From Caballeronia calidae (GTDB lineage Bacteria; Pseudomonadota; Gammaproteobacteria; Burkholderiales; Burkholderiaceae), in assembly GCF_900044055.2 (NCBI RefSeq), contig NZ_FCOX02000026.1, forward strand, positions 1-64,000: 64,000 nt of DNA, given 5' to 3'. Both the position numbers and the translations under genes were made by a program. The notes below the pieces were generated by a model, which saw only the letters and a program-made list of their open reading frames with translations, was not told the DNA's origin and ran no database searches. Below are positions 54,676 through 63,718 of this stretch, piece after piece. Numbering within the stretch: the stretch's first letter is position 1; the number at the start of each line of letters is the position of its first letter.

Positions 54676-57600
54676 TTAACCTTTCCCACAACCTTTTTTA
54701 AGGGACTTCATCTTGGCCTTATAATTTTTAAAGAAGGTCTTTCCCCGCTTGTCTTCTCTATTCTTTCTGAATGAGTTAACTCGATTTCCACGAGTTGCAT
54801 CACTCATTTTTTTACCTCTAGCGCTCGGCTTATAAGTTCCATAATGATCAATATAAGCTTGCTCAACACCCCTGGCCTTCCCATACGACATTTTCCCATC
54901 TTCAGCAAATGGAAATAGACCCGTCTTTACTCCATCTTTATCTAGCCGGCCGGTACCTTGATGCTCTACCGTTCTCCTATCAATGTCGTTTGTTATGCCA
55001 ATATAATAAGGTTTTCCGACCGCATTACCGTCAGCATCGATATTGTAAAGTCCATATACCTGATAACCAGGCGCAGTTAGCTTAACCAGCCCATTTGGGT
55101 CGATCCACCCAAACGGGTTAGGCGCAAACTCATATGGATTGAGTCCTCCCAGCAACCCAATGGGATCTTGCGATATGAAGATACCCGTCTGCGGATCGAA
55201 ATATCTGTGCCGGTTGTAGCAGAGGCTCGACTCTCGATCGAAGTACTGACCCTGCAGCCGAATCGGCTGCTCAACACCTCGCGCCTCTAAATGGTCAACG
55301 CCGCCGGTCACACCATAATGCGCCTCCCATACGACCTCGCCTGCTTCGTTCCGTAATCGCGTGGGCGCGCCATTGGGCTCATTCTCATAAAAGAACAACC
55401 CCGTCTCAACAACCTGCGCACCAGCACCTCCATCCCCCTGCCGCTCCAACCCCTGCACCGCCAGCGGCTCGAAGCTGCTTTCATGATACGCATAGAACCG
55501 CGCCTGTCCAGCGCAGGTCGGCGCCTCGCGCATCTCCCCCACCATCACATCGCCGTCCCACAGAAAGTGCGTGCGCGAACCCTGCTCGCGATGCGTCTTC
55601 CCTGCGATGCGCACCTCCGCCGCCTGCTTGCCAATCCGTCGCCCCAGCGCATCGTAGCGATACGTCCAGCGCTCGTTGGACGTGTTCTCGAACCGCGCCA
55701 GGCGTCCGAACTCATCCCACTCGAAACGCTGCACGCCCAGCTCGCGATCTTGACGCTCGGTCAACTGCCCAGCCGCATCCAGCCACCAATGCGCACCATC
55801 GGCCTGACGCAGCTCGCGCCCGTCCCGATCCTCGCGCACCGTGCGGAAACGATCGCCCTGCGCGTCGTAGACGAAGTGACGCACGCGCTCGGCCGGATCC
55901 GTATGCGCGACGATCCGCCCCAGCGGATCGTATCGATACCGATCCACCCCGAGCCGGCTATCGCTGCGCGTCACCAGATTGCCGCTCGGGTCGTACTCGT
56001 ACGCCACCTGCGCATCGCGCTGGCCCGCCGCCCGTGCCGTCTGCCGCGCAAGCCGTCCCGCGCCGTCGTACTCGTACAGCTGATCGAGTTGCGCGCTCAG
56101 CCGCAGCCCGCTCAGCCGACCCGCCATGTCATGCGTGAAGCGAATCGGCTCGTGCGCGCCGATCTTCAGCGTTTGGACCTGCCCCAACGCGTCGTAACCG
56201 TACGTCAGCGTTTGACGATACGCCGCCTCGCTCGCCGATGAACGCAACTCGCGCCGCTGCGCGCTCAGTTCCCCGGCCGCGTCGTACACGTACTCCACCG
56301 TGCCGAGCGTCCCGTCCTGCTGCTGCGTCTCGCAGGTGATCCGGCCATCGACGTCATACGCGCGCTCCACCACGCCATGCGCGTTGCGTGCTTCGATCAG
56401 TTGCCCGCGACGGTTGTACGCGTATTCCTCCCACGCGCCGCTGTCCGCGCTTCGACGCGTGATGCGCCCCAGCGGATCGCACGCGATCGCCAGCGCCTTG
56501 CCCAGCGGATCGACCGTGCGGCTCAGATGGCCCGCCGCATCATACGCATAGCGCCGCGACTGGCCGTAGTAGTCGATCTCCTCGATCAGTCGCCCCGCCG
56601 CGTCGCGCCTGAGCTGCCACGTCTGGCCCAGCGGATTGCTCACGCCGATGAGCTGCTCTTCCGTATCGTAGTGATACCGCGTGATGCTGCCGTCCGGGTC
56701 CGTGCGCGTCTGCAACTGCCCTTGCCCGTAGTAGCCAAAGCGCGTGATCTGCCCCGCTTCGTCCGTGTAGCGAACCAGATTGTCCTCACGGTCGTACTCG
56801 CAGCGCACCTGCCGCCCGCCCGGAAGATCGCACGCCACCAGGCGATCCTTCGCGTCCCACACATAACGCGTGGGCGCCTCGCCGGGCGATTCGCGACGCA
56901 GCAGATTGCCACGCCCATCGTGCGTGAAGCGCGTGATGCGGCCCAATGCATCGCTCAGGCTCGACAGATGGCCGCAGTCGTCGTAGTGGAGCGTCGTGGT
57001 GCGCTGCGCGGCATCGGTGACGTGCCGGAGTTGGCCGCGCGCATCGTAGATGAAGGCCGTCGCGATGCCCGAGGGCGTCGTCTGCGCGATCAGATTGCCC
57101 CGCGCATCCCATGACTGCTTCCACTCGCCGCCTTCGGGATCGGCGATCGACACCGGACGATGATCCGCGTCGTACTCCGTGCGCACCACCGTGCGGTCCG
57201 CCAGCCGATGCGTCAGCAGATTGCCGTACGCGTCGTATTCCCACTGCGCGATGTGGCCGCTGGGATCGACTTCCGCAATGGTTCGCCCCTGGCTGTCGTA
57301 CTGGTAGCTGCGCACGCCGCCCAATCCGTCGATGCGCGCCACCGGCCATTGCTGGTCGTTGTACTGCAGCACCGTCACATGCCCGAGCGAGTCGGTGAAG
57401 CGCGTCTCCAGATGCGCGAGGTCGTATTCGAAGCGATAGTCGTACAGGCCGCCATCGCCCCAGGCGTGATCGACGCGCCAGACGTCATCGTCATGGCGCG
57501 TGTGGTTGTAGTAGAACGACAGGCCGTTGCGGTCCGTGTGACGCACCATCTGGTGCGAATCCGCGTACTCGAAGCTGTACGGCACATCGTGCGCGTCGAG

Positions 57601-59109
57601 CACCGCGCCCAGGTTGCCCTGCTCGTCCTGCCGGTACGTCGCCAGTGGGTGCGTGACGCCCTGCGCATCGCGCAAAACCACTGCGCCGATGCAGCCCCTC
57701 ACGCTGCCGGGTCCGGCGAGCACTTCACGACCCGTCGGCTGGTCGCCAGCATGCTCGATGAAGCGCATCGACAGGCTGCCGTCGCGCGGCTCGACACGCC
57801 GCTCGATGTGCCACGCGTTGCCGTTCAGGTCCGACAGGCGCGCGAGCGGCACGCCGAAGGTGCGGCCATCCGCGACGCTCGGTACGCGTTCGCGCCACTG
57901 CCGAGGCAAGGCGAACGCGTACTCGATGCCGACGCGGGCTCGGATTCGAATTTCGTCATCCCGAATAAATAGGGCATGCCCATGCTGGCGATCGTAGACA
58001 CGCTCCGTCCAGCCCGGCTGCGCAGGCAGGTCGTCGAACGCCGTGGCGTGATCCGCGAAGTACACCGCCGCGCCGAACTGCTCACGCTCTCGCACCAGTT
58101 CCAGTCGAATGTCGGCCGGACTGCGCCAGCCGTGACCGAGCGCGCCCGCGAAGTCATCGTGGCTGGCGTAGTAGCGATCCCACACCAGCGGCAATCGACC
58201 CTCGACCGTGAAGTCGTTCTGCTGCACCACGACTTCGCCGGTGATCGAGTTGACCGGCTCAGCGTCGAAGATCACGCACTTGATGAAGCCCGACGGAAAC
58301 TTCGCGAAGAGCTTCTTGGCCAGCTTCGAGCCGCGAAACGCCTTGAACAGTGCCGCGGCCACCGCCATCATGTTCATCACGGGCGGCCCGCCGACGAGCA
58401 CCGGACGCTCGGCCGGGATCGGCAGCATCACCGAGGTGGGCAGCGACATGTACTTGCGATCGGTGTGCGCGCTGTTGTGCGACATCGGCAGCATGCCCGC
58501 GCACCAGCAACTGAGCGCGGGCAGCGCGAGAAACGACATCGGATCGCCGTTGGCCAGCACCGTGCGGCTGCCCATGAAGGACTCGGAATCCTGCGACGGC
58601 CCCTTCGCATCGGTTGCCGCGAAGCTCGCGCCCAGCGGAAAATGCAGGCCAGGCACGTGGAACGTGTGCGTGCCGGCGGTCGCACGCAACATGCCGTTGA
58701 TGTAGATCGGCGCTCCGCCCCCGCCCTGGCCGACATTGCCGCCCAACGCGTCGTTGACCGTGTTCTGCAGCGCGCCGAGCTTATTCATCGCGCTCATGCC
58801 GGCCTGCACGGCGTCGTTGTTCATGACGGCATTGACCGCACCCATGCCTGATTGCACGAACTCGCTGTGCATGACCTGCTCGATCTGCTGCTCGTGCGCC
58901 TGCACGAAAGCCTCAGCCTGTTCTTCGACGAAGCTGAACACGATGCTGCCGATGGCCGCCATCGCCGCATTGACGTATTCGCGCAGATCCAGCACCACGC
59001 CCACGTGCGGATGCGGCAGCGGAATGGGGCTGGGCGCCGGCGGCACGATCACCATGTGGACGTCGATTCCGACCACCGGCGTCAGGTGGTTCACTGCCAG
59101 CATCGTCAT
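54676..59109 (-). CDS. T6SS PAAR-like/RHS effector with GIY-YIG nuclease tip
   Basis: 1477 residues. Residues 1 to about 270 form a PAAR-like, Gly/Met-rich N-terminal part; RHS/YD repeats run from about 290 to 1300 (many Y-D-x-x-G-R-L units); the core ends with YNRHRYFDPQTGIFISQDPI and W-I-D-P-N-G-L at about 1341. The tip (1342-1477) has YGLY, YYIGIT, D-R-R and E-Q-A-Y-I, the GIY-YIG nuclease pattern. The protein should be loaded on VgrG and cut DNA in target cells. Codons before 55218 are GC-rich native core; codons after come from element copy 2. Start overlaps the adaptor stop (ATGA). Confidence 0.88.
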   Translation of the reverse strand: MTMLAVNHLTPVVGIDVHMVIVPPAPSPIPLPHPHVGVVLDLREYVNAAMAAIGSIVFSFVEEQAEAFVQAHEQQIEQVMHSEFVQSGMGAVNAVMNNDAVQAGMSAMNKLGALQNTVNDALGGNVGQGGGGAPIYINGMLRATAGTHTFHVPGLHFPLGASFAATDAKGPSQDSESFMGSRTVLANGDPMSFLALPALSCWCAGMLPMSHNSAHTDRKYMSLPTSVMLPIPAERPVLVGGPPVMNMMAVAAALFKAFRGSKLAKKLFAKFPSGFIKCVIFDAEPVNSITGEVVVQQNDFTVEGRLPLVWDRYYASHDDFAGALGHGWRSPADIRLELVREREQFGAAVYFADHATAFDDLPAQPGWTERVYDRQHGHALFIRDDEIRIRARVGIEYAFALPRQWRERVPSVADGRTFGVPLARLSDLNGNAWHIERRVEPRDGSLSMRFIEHAGDQPTGREVLAGPGSVRGCIGAVVLRDAQGVTHPLATYRQDEQGNLGAVLDAHDVPYSFEYADSHQMVRHTDRNGLSFYYNHTRHDDDVWRVDHAWGDGGLYDYRFEYDLAHLETRFTDSLGHVTVLQYNDQQWPVARIDGLGGVRSYQYDSQGRTIAEVDPSGHIAQWEYDAYGNLLTHRLADRTVVRTEYDADHRPVSIADPEGGEWKQSWDARGNLIAQTTPSGIATAFIYDARGQLRHVTDAAQRTTTLHYDDCGHLSSLSDALGRITRFTHDGRGNLLRRESPGEAPTRYVWDAKDRLVACDLPGGRQVRCEYDREDNLVRYTDEAGQITRFGYYGQGQLQTRTDPDGSITRYHYDTEEQLIGVSNPLGQTWQLRRDAAGRLIEEIDYYGQSRRYAYDAAGHLSRTVDPLGKALAIACDPLGRITRRSADSGAWEEYAYNRRGQLIEARNAHGVVERAYDVDGRITCETQQQDGTLGTVEYVYDAAGELSAQRRELRSSASEAAYRQTLTYGYDALGQVQTLKIGAHEPIRFTHDMAGRLSGLRLSAQLDQLYEYDGAGRLARQTARAAGQRDAQVAYEYDPSGNLVTRSDSRLGVDRYRYDPLGRIVAHTDPAERVRHFVYDAQGDRFRTVREDRDGRELRQADGAHWWLDAAGQLTERQDRELGVQRFEWDEFGRLARFENTSNERWTYRYDALGRRIGKQAAEVRIAGKTHREQGSRTHFLWDGDVMVGEMREAPTCAGQARFYAYHESSFEPLAVQGLERQGDGGAGAQVVETGLFFYENEPNGAPTRLRNEAGEVVWEAHYGVTGGVDHLEARGVEQPIRLQGQYFDRESSLCYNRHRYFDPQTGIFISQDPIGLLGGLNPYEFAPNPFGWIDPNGLVKLTAPGYQVYGLYNIDADGNAVGKPYYIGITNDIDRRTVEHQGTGRLDKDGVKTGLFPFAEDGKMSYGKARGVEQAYIDHYGTYKPSARGKKMSDATRGNRVNSFRKNREDKRGKTFFKNYKAKMKSLKKGCGKG
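55211..55218. other. Attachment-site core, right border of unit 2, inside the RHS reading frame
   Basis: CGGTTGTA, left flank GC (element), right flank GCAGAGGCTCG (native RHS core). Frame is kept: L-C-Y-N-R-H-R-Y-F-D. Confidence 0.75.
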
Positions 59110-60461
59110 GAAGCGGGGTCCTCTTTGCTCTTTTCGTCGTCCATCAGCTGCGCCGAGACGTCGGCGGGTGAGAGCGAATTCAGCGCCTCCTTCCAGTGCG
59201 CTCCGTATAGCGCTTCCAGCGTGCGCTCCAGCTCACCGCGTCGAATGTGCAGCCAGTTGATGCGGTCGAGCATCCAACCCGCCGCTAGTTGCAAGTTGCT
59301 GTTCGAACGAAGCGCCGGTTCGATGCCTTCACCGGCACGAAGCGCCTGAAAACCGGCATCGAGTGCAGCATCGCGTTCGCGCTCCCGATCCAGACACCAC
59401 GCCTGCATACGGTACGACTCGACCAGTAGGACGCCGTCCTTGTCAGCATCCGCATATTCCGCGGCCTTCGCATAGCAACGTGCTGCTTCCAGATAGCGTC
59501 CGCGCGTGATCTGCACGCTCGCTTCGCCGAACAGTCCGTTCACCACAAGTTTGTTGCCCGCCGGATGCGACGCGTCTCGCGCCTGATGCGCGGACATCGT
59601 GGCCTCGCGATACGCGTTCAGTGCGTGATCCTCGGAGCCCCACTTGAGGTACGCCGCGCCGGCGAGCAAATGGACGGTCGCGCTTTGATCGAACCACTTT
59701 TTCCCGTCGCTCACGGCGAGCGCCGAGGCGCGCAACCGCTCCAGGCGGGACGGATCCTCATGCGCAAGGCTCTCCGTCAACTCGACGAAGAGTCTTCGGA
59801 ACTGCCCCGCCGCCCCACGCTCGCCCGATTGCGCGGCCAGTTCTCGCGGAAGCGCCTGCATCTGATAGACGCCTTCTGCCCTGCGCACGGTCTGCGGTTG
59901 CCGGTTCTCGAGCCAGGTATAAGCATCCGCGTCGGTGCCCCAAAGAACGAGCCTCATGCGGCGCGACAGTCCGGCATACCGTGCTTCGAGCAACTCCAGC
60001 AGTTCGTCGAGGCACGCCTCGAACGCCTTCGGCTTGCTGATCCCAGCCGGTGCAAGTACGAGCACCATGCCCGGAAACACGTCCGGGTGATAACTCATCA
60101 AGCTGTCCAGCACCGCGAACAGATAGTGCGAGGCTTCGGTCTGGTTACGAACGGGCGGCCTCCAGTCGGCGACTATGCCCGTGCGCACTGAGCCTTCTCG
60201 CCGGGCATCGTAAAACGCGATGATTTCTTCGGCCAAGTCAGCCGGGTATTGATCGGCGCGATCGAATGGCGCGCTCAGTTCGAGCACGGCATTGGACAAC
60301 TCGCGTTGCCCTTGAAAGAAGACCTTCAGCAATTCGACATCGGCCTCGTTCGTATGCCAATACAACAGACGCGCCGATTTGTCGTTCGCGAAGGCGAGCC
60401 AGTCTTCGTGCGCGGCCATCATGCGGCGCTCGACCGGATTGGTGGGTTGCCAGTTCTGCAT
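59106..60461 (-). CDS. Unknown T6SS-associated protein with TPR-like C-terminal half (probable RHS adaptor)
   Basis: 451 residues from the ATG at 60461 (a TTG at 60467 is an alternative). The N-terminal half (MQNWQPTNPVERRMMAAHED...) is a mixed fold with LVLAPAGISKPKAF; residues about 250-430 are helical with TPR-like A-x-x-Y-L-K-W-G and A-x-x-C-Y-A-K-A-A-E-Y segments. It lies between vgrG and rhs and is coupled to rhs by ATGA. Genes in this place usually encode the adaptor or chaperone loading the RHS effector on VgrG. It is not a plain DUF4123 or DUF1795 protein. Confidence 0.65.
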   Translation of the reverse strand: MQNWQPTNPVERRMMAAHEDWLAFANDKSARLLYWHTNEADVELLKVFFQGQRELSNAVLELSAPFDRADQYPADLAEEIIAFYDARREGSVRTGIVADWRPPVRNQTEASHYLFAVLDSLMSYHPDVFPGMVLVLAPAGISKPKAFEACLDELLELLEARYAGLSRRMRLVLWGTDADAYTWLENRQPQTVRRAEGVYQMQALPRELAAQSGERGAAGQFRRLFVELTESLAHEDPSRLERLRASALAVSDGKKWFDQSATVHLLAGAAYLKWGSEDHALNAYREATMSAHQARDASHPAGNKLVVNGLFGEASVQITRGRYLEAARCYAKAAEYADADKDGVLLVESYRMQAWCLDRERERDAALDAGFQALRAGEGIEPALRSNSNLQLAAGWMLDRINWLHIRRGELERTLEALYGAHWKEALNSLSPADVSAQLMDDEKSKEDPAS

Positions 60462-60476
60462 GAGCAAGCAATCTCG

Positions 60477-62726
60477 TCAGGGGTTCAATTTGAGCGTGGC
60501 GCCGCTCACCGTATGCTCGGCCGTGGCCGAACTGGTCAGCGTTTTGCCATCGACGGTCACGGTGGGCGCTGCAATTGCGTGGCTCGACGAGCCGACGGAC
60601 GATAGCTTCACGCCCTTGATCTCGATGGTCCCGTCCGCATTCATCGTGATGCTCGATGCACCACACTGAAGCTTGATCTGCTCCGAGGCGGTCATGAGTA
60701 TCTTTCCCGTCACCGTGACGGTCTGTCCCGCACCGACCGTCACGGACTGGTGATCAGTCACGTCAAGGGTGTGGGTAGAGAGCAGCTTCGTCGTCTTGGC
60801 CTGGTGAACCTTCTCGGTTTCCGTGCCGACGACTTCCGCCACGCGGTTGGACTTGGCCGTGAACGTGTCGATGCCGACCACCGTCGCGTCGCGGGTCTTG
60901 TTGACCGTATGCGTCTGCTTGCCGGTGATCGTCGTTTCCTGATCTCCGCCGATGGTCAGCGTGTCGTTCTTCGTCACCGCGCGCTTTCGATTCGCCTTGA
61001 GCGTGATGTCCTCATCGCCCGTAACGGTTTCCGTGCGCTTGCCGGTGACGGACGTCGTCTCGTCGCCACCCACCGTCTTGATTCGGCTCGCATTGACCGT
61101 ATGCGACTCGTTGTTCTTGACGGTCGTGTTCATGTCTTTCTGCGCCTGCAGCCAGACTTCCTCCGCCCCTTGCTTATCCTCGAAGCGCAGCCCGTTCGCG
61201 GTCTCGGCGTTGCCTTTCATCGATCGGGAAAGCATGCCGCTCTGCGTTGCATTCCCCGGCAGACCCCACGGCAGCATGGTCTCCGCGTTGTACAAGCGCC
61301 CGACGACGATCGGCCGGTCCGGATCGCCGCTTTCGAAATCGACGATTACCTCGGTTCCCACTCGCGGAATATTGACCCCGCCGAAGCCGCCGCCCGCCCA
61401 CGGATAGGACACCCGCACCCAGCACGATGAGTTCTGATCCTTCACGCCAGAGCGATCCCATCGGAAGCTCAGCTTCACGCGGCCGTACTGGTCGGTCCAG
61501 ATCTCCTGCCCGGCCGGCCCCGTGACCGTTGCCGTTTGCGGGCCGTTCGTGCGGGGTTTCGGATAGGGGCTGCGCAGCGGGCGATACACCGTCGTCGCGG
61601 GTTGAACCACGAAGTCGCTATGCAGCCGATAGGCTCCCCCACCGCTCGCGTCATCGGCTTCCGAAGCGGCGAACGTTGCCGATATCACGAGATACTCCTG
61701 ATTCGCCGCCTCGTGCGGATAACCTTCCAGACGGAATGTCGTGCCGCATTCGACGTCGCGCAAAGCGCCTCCGCCACCTGCCCGTTCCGCCTGCGCGCGA
61801 ACTTCCTCCATCCGCAGCCGCGCAATCTGCTCGCCTTGCGACGGATCGGTATAGTCGCCGGGCCACTCATAGCGCTCGAAGTCGTTATGCGCGGTGTCGC
61901 GCGGCAGGTCGTTCTGAGAGATGAGTTGCGCCGTCGGCTTCTTGAAGTCGTAGTCGTTGGTCGTCACGCGGCCCGGCTGCAGGTTGCCCGACATGTCGAA
62001 ATAATCGATGTGCTCGCGGTCGACTCGCCGTCCCGGTGGCACGTACCAGAGAGTCTGGTAAGCAGCGCTCTTCACCGGCTTGTGCGCTCCGAGCTGGTCC
62101 ACCAGCACCATGCGGTGGAATCCGCCGGTGTGCTCGAAGAACCAGTAAATGCCGTACTCGGCCATCAGGCGCTGGATGAACCTGAAATCCGTCTCGCCGT
62201 ACTGGACTTGATAATCCAGCACCGGATAAGTCTCGCTGAGCCTCAACTCATACGAGTACATGTAATTCGCGAAGACTTCCTCGATGATTTCCGTCACCGT
62301 CTTGCGCTGGAAGATCCGGAAGTCGGAGCGCTTATCGGCGAGCGAAATCCAGGGCTTGAGTTGCAGCTGATACAGGCTCTGGCGCTGCAACTGGCCAACA
62401 TAGTGCGCCTGCGTGACAATGCCGCTGATCTCGCGCGTGCCCGCGCCTATATTCGCCGATCCGCCCATCGGCATGCCCATGCCCTCGAGCTGGACCTTGA
62501 TGGTCAATTCCTTGCCGATCATCGCAGTGAGATCGAGGTTGGCCGCGGCTTCGGTCGGCATGAGCGATTCGAGCGGTGTGCAGCAGTCGAGCGTGTACTT
62601 GTAGATATCCGACAGCATTTCGGTGCCGGACAGCGACCGTACTTGTAGTGCGGGCTCCCCCGCAGGCCCGGCCGGCAACGCTGCTCCGGTGATACTCACG
62701 GTGCGCTTGGTCAATAGATTCATCAT
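60477..62726 (-). CDS. vgrG: T6SS spike protein VgrG
   Basis: 749 residues. gp27-like part up to about 400 (TVTEIIEEVFANYMYSYELR; YGIYWFFEHTGGFHRMVLVD), the gp5-like OB fold with WVRVSYPWAGGGFGGVNIPR, DFESGDPDRPIVVGRLYNAE, and a C-terminal beta-helix of T-V-T-G-K-R-T-E-T-V repeats with a short DUF2345-like end. No extra effector domain. It tops the Hcp tube and should carry the PAAR-like/RHS protein. GGAGAG lies nine bases before the start; a second ATG follows at once. Confidence 0.92.
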   Translation of the reverse strand: MMNLLTKRTVSITGAALPAGPAGEPALQVRSLSGTEMLSDIYKYTLDCCTPLESLMPTEAAANLDLTAMIGKELTIKVQLEGMGMPMGGSANIGAGTREISGIVTQAHYVGQLQRQSLYQLQLKPWISLADKRSDFRIFQRKTVTEIIEEVFANYMYSYELRLSETYPVLDYQVQYGETDFRFIQRLMAEYGIYWFFEHTGGFHRMVLVDQLGAHKPVKSAAYQTLWYVPPGRRVDREHIDYFDMSGNLQPGRVTTNDYDFKKPTAQLISQNDLPRDTAHNDFERYEWPGDYTDPSQGEQIARLRMEEVRAQAERAGGGGALRDVECGTTFRLEGYPHEAANQEYLVISATFAASEADDASGGGAYRLHSDFVVQPATTVYRPLRSPYPKPRTNGPQTATVTGPAGQEIWTDQYGRVKLSFRWDRSGVKDQNSSCWVRVSYPWAGGGFGGVNIPRVGTEVIVDFESGDPDRPIVVGRLYNAETMLPWGLPGNATQSGMLSRSMKGNAETANGLRFEDKQGAEEVWLQAQKDMNTTVKNNESHTVNASRIKTVGGDETTSVTGKRTETVTGDEDITLKANRKRAVTKNDTLTIGGDQETTITGKQTHTVNKTRDATVVGIDTFTAKSNRVAEVVGTETEKVHQAKTTKLLSTHTLDVTDHQSVTVGAGQTVTVTGKILMTASEQIKLQCGASSITMNADGTIEIKGVKLSSVGSSSHAIAAPTVTVDGKTLTSSATAEHTVSGATLKLNP

Positions 62727-62817
62727 GACGGGAGACTCTCCAGGAGACGTTGCGGATCGATGGTGAATCGAACTTTTTATCGTTTCCGCTTAGTTATGCA
62801 AAATATTATTCAGATAC

Positions 62818-62834
62818 GTGACCTCGTAGGTCAC
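62818..62834 (-). terminator. Short hairpin after the DUF gene, before vgrG
   Basis: GTGACCT-CGT-AGGTCAC, seven perfect pairs, located just after the stop of the preceding minus-strand gene and followed on that strand by an AT-rich stretch. A weak terminator or mRNA end. Confidence 0.4.
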
Positions 62835-62838
62835 TGGC

Positions 62839-63675
62839 TCAGTTCGCATAGCCCAGCAACATGCCGAGGTGCGGATCCACGTGCAATCCCACGGTCGCAT
62901 CGCGCATAAGCAGGACCGCGCGCGCTTGTGCGATCGCTCTCTCTGCCATCCAGAACGTCTCCGATGATGCCAGGCCCATCATCATTTCCGACGCGTTGAT
63001 GCCAAGCAGCATCGCACTGACCGCCGTACCGGGAAAGAGGCCCATTCTCGCGTCCACGAATATGGCGCCACCGCGCAAGGCCGACAGGCTCAGCTCGCCA
63101 CCGAAGAAGGCGTCCGTCATGAGCACCGTGGCAGACGCGGGCTCTGAGGCGGCGTCTTTCTCCTCGTTCGACGCCTCGTTCACGAGCGGCCTCTTCTCTA
63201 TCGCATCGCTTTCTGTCGCGGCGAGCGAAGCGGTTTCGTCGCCGGCTGCCTTCGTCGCGTCGGCAGCGAGCGGCGGTGCCGGCTTCTTCTCCGCACGGCC
63301 CGCCCCTCGGGATAACAGCTGCGCCGGGTCGATCAGGGAATCGGAACCGCCCGCGACCGCCGTGCTGACCGAAGCCACGATGCCGTCCACGCGTGTATCG
63401 GCAACCGGCAATGTCGATTTGGCTTTAGCGGCGAACAGCGGCCTCGACATCGAATGTCGCAACCCGTCGGGCAGCACCATGAGCGGCAGCGTGATGGGCG
63501 GAAAGGTCCCGCTTTCGGGCGCATCCACGCGCGACCGTCCGAAGTACAGGCGCTGAGGCTTTCCACCCGGATCGCTCAGCGTGATCACTCCGCCTGATGC
63601 AATGAGGATATCGGCACTCACGCCGTGCTCGGTATCGGCATGGTAGGTCCACTTGCTCGCTCTCAGATGCGACAT
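62839..63675 (-). CDS. Unknown T6SS-island protein with low-complexity middle
   Basis: 278 residues. The N-terminal 100 residues are structured (WTYHADTEHGVSADILIASG, YFGRSRVDAPESG); about 110-195 is Ala/Glu/Lys-rich linker; the C-terminal 80 hold DAFFGGELSLSALRGGAIFV and GLFPGTAVSAMLLG. No signal peptide. It lies between a TssA-like gene and vgrG on the same strand, so a T6SS accessory role is inferred. I do not recognise the family. Confidence 0.6.
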   Translation of the reverse strand: MSHLRASKWTYHADTEHGVSADILIASGGVITLSDPGGKPQRLYFGRSRVDAPESGTFPPITLPLMVLPDGLRHSMSRPLFAAKAKSTLPVADTRVDGIVASVSTAVAGGSDSLIDPAQLLSRGAGRAEKKPAPPLAADATKAAGDETASLAATESDAIEKRPLVNEASNEEKDAASEPASATVLMTDAFFGGELSLSALRGGAIFVDARMGLFPGTAVSAMLLGINASEMMMGLASSETFWMAERAIAQARAVLLMRDATVGLHVDPHLGMLLGYAN

Positions 63676-63718
63676 AAACTCGCTCCCAATGATTTATTCC
63701 ATTGCGCGCACGCCTGAT

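Larger units (their letters stand above)
48340..55218. mobile_element. RHS-tip integrative element, copy 2 (6879 bp)
   Basis: Second unit, head to tail with copy 1 and with no difference noticed by eye. Its RHS 3' end is fused in frame to the RHS body at 55211-55218, giving the intact 1477-residue RHS protein. So of two stored tips only this one is deployed. Confidence 0.85.

Noticed and set aside
41461..55218. Reading the tandem units as a conjugative element or prophage
   Set aside because: No relaxase, mating-pair, capsid or tail genes; 6.9 kb holds only recombinase, primase, regulator, SymE-like gene and RHS cargo.
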